Assembly: GCA_036873755.1 (NCBI GenBank)
Contig: JAVTVY010025271.1
Location: forward strand, 50,431-114,430
DNA length: 64,000 bases
DNA from: Hanleya hanleyi
Taxonomy: Eukaryota; Mollusca; Polyplacophora; Lepidopleurida; Hanleyidae
Direction: 5' to 3'
A program made the translations under genes and the position numbers. Each line of letters starts with the position of its first letter. The first letter of the stretch is position 1. The notes below the pieces were generated by a model. The model was not told the origin of the DNA, searched no databases, and was given only the letters and a program-made list of their open reading frames with translations. Of the stretch, positions 59,083-64,000 are shown in pieces.

Positions 59083-62000
59083 TCAGTTCCGAAATCGACT
59101 AGGTCTTCGAGTCTCTCGGCCACACCTAGTTCGGGTAGGTTCCCTGCGTTCATTCTCCTCCTCGGAGCTGGCCAAAGGTGGGCCAGTCACACGTGAATCA
59201 GCAACACGTCCGGGGGCCCTTGGTGCGCTGCTCGGGTTCGTCCGCACGGAGGGGTAATCTACGGGATAAGGGAAAATGCCTCTCTGTCGGTCTTCAGGCT
59301 CCGTCTCAACCTCGTCATCGGCGTCATCCCCGGATTCTTCGCTGCTTTCCCCAGCAGACGTCCGTGGATGGCAAGGTTTAAGACGGTCATGGTGAACCAC
59401 CTGTATACGTCCGTCCTCACCCTGGATACGGTACCTCACATCAGATATGGCTTCCTTCACCGTGAAGGGACCCAGCCATCGATCTCTCAGCTTCGGGTTC
59501 TCCCCTCGTCGTTTGACCGAGGTGTGCAAATAAACCAAGTCGCCGGGAGAATAGGTGTTTTGGTTAGCCCGGGTATTGTATATCTTCTTCTGTCGTCTCA
59601 GGTTCTTACCGGTGGTCTCCCTGGCCTTCTGATGCAGTTCGACCAGCTCATCCCGTAGATTCTCCACCCAGGCAACAGGTTCACTCTTTTCCGTTGGCGA
59701 TGCTCCGATCGTCAAGTGAGAAGGTAAGGTTACCTCCCTTCCGAACATCATCATGTTTGGTGACAGTCCTGTTGTTTCATGGGCCGTGGACCGGTAAGCC
59801 AGAAGAACCAGAGGTATGTGCAGGTCCCAATCCCCGGGGTGTCGATCAACACTAGCGTGTAACATCTGTGCCAATGTGCGATTAAATCTTTCAATCATCC
59901 CGTTGGACTGGGGGTGGTAAGCGGTTGTCCTCGTTTTGCGCATACCCAGAATCCTGCACATCCCGCTAAATAGATGGCTTTTAAATTGGCGACCCTGGTC
60001 CGAGTGGATGAAGGTAGGAACGCCGAACCTGGATACATAATAGTCCACTAATGCTTGTGCCACTGTCGAGGCCTCCTGGTTGGGTAAAGCCACTGCTTCG
60101 ACCCAGCGAGTAAAGTAGTCCCCTATCACCAGAATATATGCATTCCCGCTGTCCGTCGTCGGTATCGGTCCAAGTAGGTCCACGGCTATCCGTTCCCCGG
60201 GACTTCCCGTTGCCTGTCCTCTGTGTGGCCCTCTGGGTTTCTTGCCCGTGCCCTTGCGTCGGCTGCACACCTCACAACTTCTGCACCAGTGTCTCACATC
60301 TGTTTGAAGATGCGGCCAGGTATAGGCCTGCCGGATCTTCGATATCGTCTTCATCACGCCAAGATGTCCCCCAGTGGGTTTGTCGTGGCACTCAGTCATG
60401 ACTCTTCGTCTCAGGATTCGAGGAACAACCCACAATCGACGAATAGTCTTCCCTCGAGTGTTAACCCATCTTCTCACAAGTACCCCATCCTGGACTTCCA
60501 ACAGTTTGTACATACCCCAAAGGCATTTGGTGACGGTGCTGTGTGCGCTGATATTTCCCCACGCTGGACGTGCTCCTTGAGCAATCCATCCAAAGACTGG
60601 TCCGAGGTCGGGATCGTCTGCCTGAGCCCTAGCAAAGTCTTCCCGTGACGCCCTCAATCCAATCAATCGTGCAGTCTGATCAACTCTGGGGGTCCCCGTA
60701 TCTCCACACTGTTTACATGGTCTCCTACTCAGGGCATCTGCATTTCCGTGCTTCTTTCCTGGCCGGTGTTCTATCGTGAAGGTGTAGAGGGACAGGGATT
60801 GAATCCATCGCGCCAGCTGGCCTTCGGGTTCCTTGAAATTCATGAGCCAACGCAGAGATGCATGGTCCGTACGTAGCAGAAATGGTTTACCGTACAGGTA
60901 ATGACGGAAGTATTTTACGAAGTAAACCACTGCCAAAAGTTCCCGACGAGTTACGCAGTATGACCGTTCGGATTTTGACAGGACTCGACTGCCATAGGCC
61001 ACTACTCGTTCCTCCCCGTTGATTCTTTGAGAGAGCACAGCCCCGATTCCGAAGTTACTGGCGTCGGTATCGATGATGAAGGCCTCCTTCCAGTCTGTCA
61101 TGGCCAAAACCGGTGACGTCGTCAGTTTCTGTTTGAGAGTATCGAAAGCGTTTTGGGCCACTTCGTCCCACACGAAGATCTTCTTCTTCTCAGTAAGCTG
61201 ATGTAATGGGGCGGCGATGGTAGCAAAGTCACGGATGAACCTCCGGTAGTAACTACAGAGGCCCAGGAAGCTGCGGACTTCTGTCTGTGTCACGGGGACC
61301 GGCCATTCTTGAACAGATCGAATCTTGTCAGGGTCCGTCCGGACTCCTTCTTCAGAGACGATGTGTCCTAGGTACAACGCCTCCCGAGTACCTATGGTAC
61401 ACTTAGATGGTTTTAGCTTTAGACCGTGCTGCTGTAGCCTGACGAAGACGTCTTCCAATCTTTGCATCATCTGTTCAAACGTGTGACCGAAGATGATCAC
61501 GTCGTCTAGGTAAATTAGGCAGGTCTCATAGTTGAGCCCGGCTAGGACGGCTTCCATCAGACGCTCGAATGTCCCTGGAGCATTACACAGTCCAAAGGGC
61601 ATAACCTGGAATTGGTATAGCCCCTTCCTCGTAGCGAATGCGGTCTTGCTCTTATCCTCGGATGCAATGCCAACCTGCCAGTAACCAGCCATGAGATCCA
61701 AAGTGCTCCACCAACTGGACCCGGACATATGGTCTAGCAGGTCATTTATCCGTGGCAGAGGGTAGGCGTCCTTCTCCGTGACTTGATTCAAGGCCCTATA
61801 GTCCACGCAGAATCGCATCTTCCCGTCCTTCTTTCGTACCAATACCACAGGCGCAGACCATGGACCTGTGGCTGGCTCTATCACTCCCCTTTCCAGCATC
61901 TGGTCCACCTGGTTGTCTATTTCCTGCCTGGCGTGTATTGGGGGCCGTCGAGGTGGTATGCGGATTGGAGGCGCATTACCCGTCTTGATGTGATGTTCAA

Positions 62001-63981
62001 CCAGGCTGGTGTGCCCCATATCGCTGTCATCCTTCGCAAATAGGGTTGAGTACTTCGTGACTAATTCTTCCACTTTAAAGGCCTGTTGGTTCGTCAACCT
62101 GTTGCTGGACTCCTTAACCAGTCCTTTCAGATGTTCTGGGCATCCTGCTGATGGTATCTTCTTTGGTACCCTTGTCTGTTTGGAATATGTTCCCGCAGTG
62201 CTCGTTCTAGACATGACCTCAGCTGCATCTATTCTCGAGATGTTACCACATAATGTGCCAGCCTTTATTACTGCAGGTTCGCTAGATAGATTAAGAAATC
62301 TCACAGGCACATCTCCGTCAGAGTTCACCTGGGACAGCGTCCTCGCCATGATCGCCCCTGTCCGTTGTGTAAATTCCGGTTCGTTCTCTGTCATGCCGAC
62401 TTCCCCTCCTAGTGCTCCTTGGGCCTTGACAGCAGTGATCATCTGGGTACCTGGGGGTATGGTAAAGGTTTCCGTAACAGACACCCGATGACAACCCGGA
62501 AATCCCACTACCTCACATTGAATGAATCTTCCCCCGATCCTTAAGCGGTGACTTACGGCGTCGATCACGCAGTGGTGTTTCGTTAAAAAGTCGTACCCCA
62601 ATAAGGCATCAACCGTGAGGGTTCCAACCACCATCTTCTGCTTACGCATTACCCCTCCAATCGTTAGCTTGAATTCACCCTCGCCTTCGAGGTCCATGTC
62701 CGTTCCATCAGCCATACGAAGGCAGGGGAAGGAAGGTTCACTCAGTGGTGGCTTCCTGTCGGGTTCCAGTTGATCGTATACATCCTTGTTAAGAATGCAG
62801 ACAGAGGCTCCTGTATCCACGCAGCATGACATCATGGTTGGTCCAATACGTACCGGAAGATAAAGTCCAGCCTCCCCTGGGGAATTTGCCTTCTGTACCG
62901 CCGAAGGGCCTTTGGGATTATAAGGTGGTTTTTGTAGCCGCGGGCAGGACCGTTTAAAATGATCCTCGCCGCCGCACTCCCAGCAACACCTTGGTCCTTC
63001 CCCGGTCCCGCGCTGTCGTTGATACGGTCTTCCTGGTCGTCGTGGTTGTAGAGATTGGGGCTTAACTTTGGTGCTCTGGTCTACCAACTCCTTGAACTCC
63101 CGTCTCAGTTCTGCCATCTCCGGGGAAAATTCGTCTTCTCCGATACTAGCCTTCTCTTCCTCTCCCTTCCCGGTACTTTTTGCCGTATGAGTGCTCCTCC
63201 GTCGCTGTGCTGCCCGGTACGCTTCTACTTCTACCGCTGTATGTACCGCAGCATCCAGTGACTTGGGATGAGACTGCCAAACTTGGAACCTTAGGTCATC
63301 ACCCACTGCCTCTAAGAATTGGTCCTTAGCCAATGTATCTTGGACGTCATCACCAGCGTCGGGGTAGGCGAGCTGAACGAGGCGGGCAATGCTGGAGCCG
63401 AGCTCGGGCAGTCCTTCATCCTTTTGTCGAAACCTTGCCTTCAGTTGTGATTTGTACAAATCCGTCTGGTTGGGGGGTGCGAACCGGCGTTCTAGAGCGG
63501 ATACCAGACTTGCATACTCGACCTCTCCTGGTTTGGACTTCAATGCGGCGAGGACCTGCTGGGCAGCTCCCCGTAATGATACGGCTAAGTACTGTCCTCT
63601 CTCTGTATCTCCCCATCGATTCAAAGCAGCACAATGGTTAAAGTGTACGAGGTAGTCTCTCCATGGGCCGGAACCATCGAAGGTAGACACTTTCACCAGA
63701 GCTTTCGACGATTTTTCTCGTGCCACGGTTTCCATTGGAGCTTGTGGTTTCCCGTCTGCGCATCTTAACGCTGGATTTGGCCCATCTCCCTCCTGTTTCG
63801 GTTCCTGACCCGTCGTTCCCCCAGCGGAACTTTCTTCGCCTTGTCCCGTCTTCGGTGAGACCTGTTGTTGACCAAACAGACCAATGACTGTTTTTAGGCA
63901 ATCCTGCATTTCCCTGGTTGCCGCGGCGAGGCCCTGGATAGTTTCGTCCATCTTCCCCATGCCACTCATCCAGGGGGACAT
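59083..63981 (-). CDS. gag-pol: Gypsy-type gag-pol polyprotein
   Basis: 1632 codons without interruption. Order: gag (about 90-260), CCHC knuckle C333-C336-H341-C346, aspartic protease CVDTGAS (Asp389), reverse transcriptase with YLDD at 824-827, RNase H (DTDAS 971-975), integrase zinc domain H1199/H1206/C1236/C1239 and catalytic D1268, D1328, E1364 (the D-D-35-E spacing), then a GPY/F-like segment (RDRWLGPFTV, 1498-1507) and no chromodomain. It drives reverse transcription and integration of the element. All catalytic residues are present, so the copy may be active or recent. No env is seen. The frame is still open at the right edge (reads TPTEEE before Met), so the true start may lie outside. 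Confidence 0.95.
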   Translation of the reverse strand: MSPWMSGMGKMDETIQGLAAATREMQDCLKTVIGLFGQQQVSPKTGQGEESSAGGTTGQEPKQEGDGPNPALRCADGKPQAPMETVAREKSSKALVKVSTFDGSGPWRDYLVHFNHCAALNRWGDTERGQYLAVSLRGAAQQVLAALKSKPGEVEYASLVSALERRFAPPNQTDLYKSQLKARFRQKDEGLPELGSSIARLVQLAYPDAGDDVQDTLAKDQFLEAVGDDLRFQVWQSHPKSLDAAVHTAVEVEAYRAAQRRRSTHTAKSTGKGEEEKASIGEDEFSPEMAELRREFKELVDQSTKVKPQSLQPRRPGRPYQRQRGTGEGPRCCWECGGEDHFKRSCPRLQKPPYNPKGPSAVQKANSPGEAGLYLPVRIGPTMMSCCVDTGASVCILNKDVYDQLEPDRKPPLSEPSFPCLRMADGTDMDLEGEGEFKLTIGGVMRKQKMVVGTLTVDALLGYDFLTKHHCVIDAVSHRLRIGGRFIQCEVVGFPGCHRVSVTETFTIPPGTQMITAVKAQGALGGEVGMTENEPEFTQRTGAIMARTLSQVNSDGDVPVRFLNLSSEPAVIKAGTLCGNISRIDAAEVMSRTSTAGTYSKQTRVPKKIPSAGCPEHLKGLVKESSNRLTNQQAFKVEELVTKYSTLFAKDDSDMGHTSLVEHHIKTGNAPPIRIPPRRPPIHARQEIDNQVDQMLERGVIEPATGPWSAPVVLVRKKDGKMRFCVDYRALNQVTEKDAYPLPRINDLLDHMSGSSWWSTLDLMAGYWQVGIASEDKSKTAFATRKGLYQFQVMPFGLCNAPGTFERLMEAVLAGLNYETCLIYLDDVIIFGHTFEQMMQRLEDVFVRLQQHGLKLKPSKCTIGTREALYLGHIVSEEGVRTDPDKIRSVQEWPVPVTQTEVRSFLGLCSYYRRFIRDFATIAAPLHQLTEKKKIFVWDEVAQNAFDTLKQKLTTSPVLAMTDWKEAFIIDTDASNFGIGAVLSQRINGEERVVAYGSRVLSKSERSYCVTRRELLAVVYFVKYFRHYLYGKPFLLRTDHASLRWLMNFKEPEGQLARWIQSLSLYTFTIEHRPGKKHGNADALSRRPCKQCGDTGTPRVDQTARLIGLRASREDFARAQADDPDLGPVFGWIAQGARPAWGNISAHSTVTKCLWGMYKLLEVQDGVLVRRWVNTRGKTIRRLWVVPRILRRRVMTECHDKPTGGHLGVMKTISKIRQAYTWPHLQTDVRHWCRSCEVCSRRKGTGKKPRGPHRGQATGSPGERIAVDLLGPIPTTDSGNAYILVIGDYFTRWVEAVALPNQEASTVAQALVDYYVSRFGVPTFIHSDQGRQFKSHLFSGMCRILGMRKTRTTAYHPQSNGMIERFNRTLAQMLHASVDRHPGDWDLHIPLVLLAYRSTAHETTGLSPNMMMFGREVTLPSHLTIGASPTEKSEPVAWVENLRDELVELHQKARETTGKNLRRQKKIYNTRANQNTYSPGDLVYLHTSVKRRGENPKLRDRWLGPFTVKEAISDVRYRIQGEDGRIQVVHHDRLKPCHPRTSAGESSEESGDDADDEVETEPEDRQRGIFPYPVDYPSVRTNPSSAPRAPGRVADSRVTGPPLASSEEENERREPTRTRCGRETRRPSRFRN

Positions 63982-64000
63982 TTCCTCCTCAGTAGGTGTC

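Noticed and set aside
59083..63981. Endogenous retrovirus
   Set aside because: No env-like ORF follows the integrase; the domain order fits a Gypsy LTR retrotransposon.

Overview
The window is eukaryotic and looks like a mollusc, most likely a gastropod. The signs are split genes with GT-AG introns, several classes of animal transposon, and short-interspersed-element tails of the kind 'aaagcgacgttaaa...cactcactcact'. The accompanying 'cttgttgtaagaggcgact' motif I recall from abalone- and limpet-type genomes. No species is claimed.

Region 1 (1 to about 29090) is a direct tandem array of a roughly 4.89 kb unit, present five times in full and a sixth time truncated. It enters from the left edge. 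Every unit carries two small exons (one with a chromo-like barrel, one with a tudor-like strand pattern), then a long exon with transposase-like features, then a tiny ORF with a CCHC zinc knuckle. Each unit also holds two SINE-like tails. Only copies 3 and 5 keep the 537-codon long ORF intact. The other copies share a few recurrent lesions in mosaic combinations, which points to unequal crossing-over or gene conversion.

Region 2 (29091 to 34400) starts where copy 6 breaks off a few bases after a splice donor. It carries a RecQ-like helicase gene (549 codons over two exons). A 751-bp element with 20-bp terminal inverted repeats and TTAA duplications sits inside exon 1, and removing it together with one TTAA restores the helicase frame exactly. 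Downstream are a G-rich degenerate minisatellite and a small inverted-repeat element.

Region 3 (34422 to 42449, minus strand) is a multi-exon gene with a ZAD-like N-terminus, a DUF6589-like core and a C-terminal C2H2 finger. One frameshift makes its activity doubtful. A truncated LINE reverse-transcriptase fragment lies just upstream of it.

Region 4 (43300 to 57290) is repeat-rich intergenic DNA: long foldback elements at about 44.9, 54.2 and 56.1 kb, a candidate hAT-like element at 46.9 kb, a tRNA-derived SINE at 54 kb and an OTU-protease fragment at 55.6 kb. It also holds a two-exon C2H2 zinc-finger gene at 48.2 to 49.7 kb whose exons do not join in frame in the most obvious way.

Region 5 (57291 to 64000, minus strand) is the 3' two thirds or more of a Gypsy-type LTR retrotransposon. 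It has an intact gag-pol ORF with all catalytic residues and a 1.6 kb 3' LTR; the 5' LTR lies beyond the right edge.

The genes do not form one obvious pathway. The strongest candidate for something new is the tandemly amplified chromo-domain/transposase-like gene, with a RecQ-like helicase gene at the array edge.
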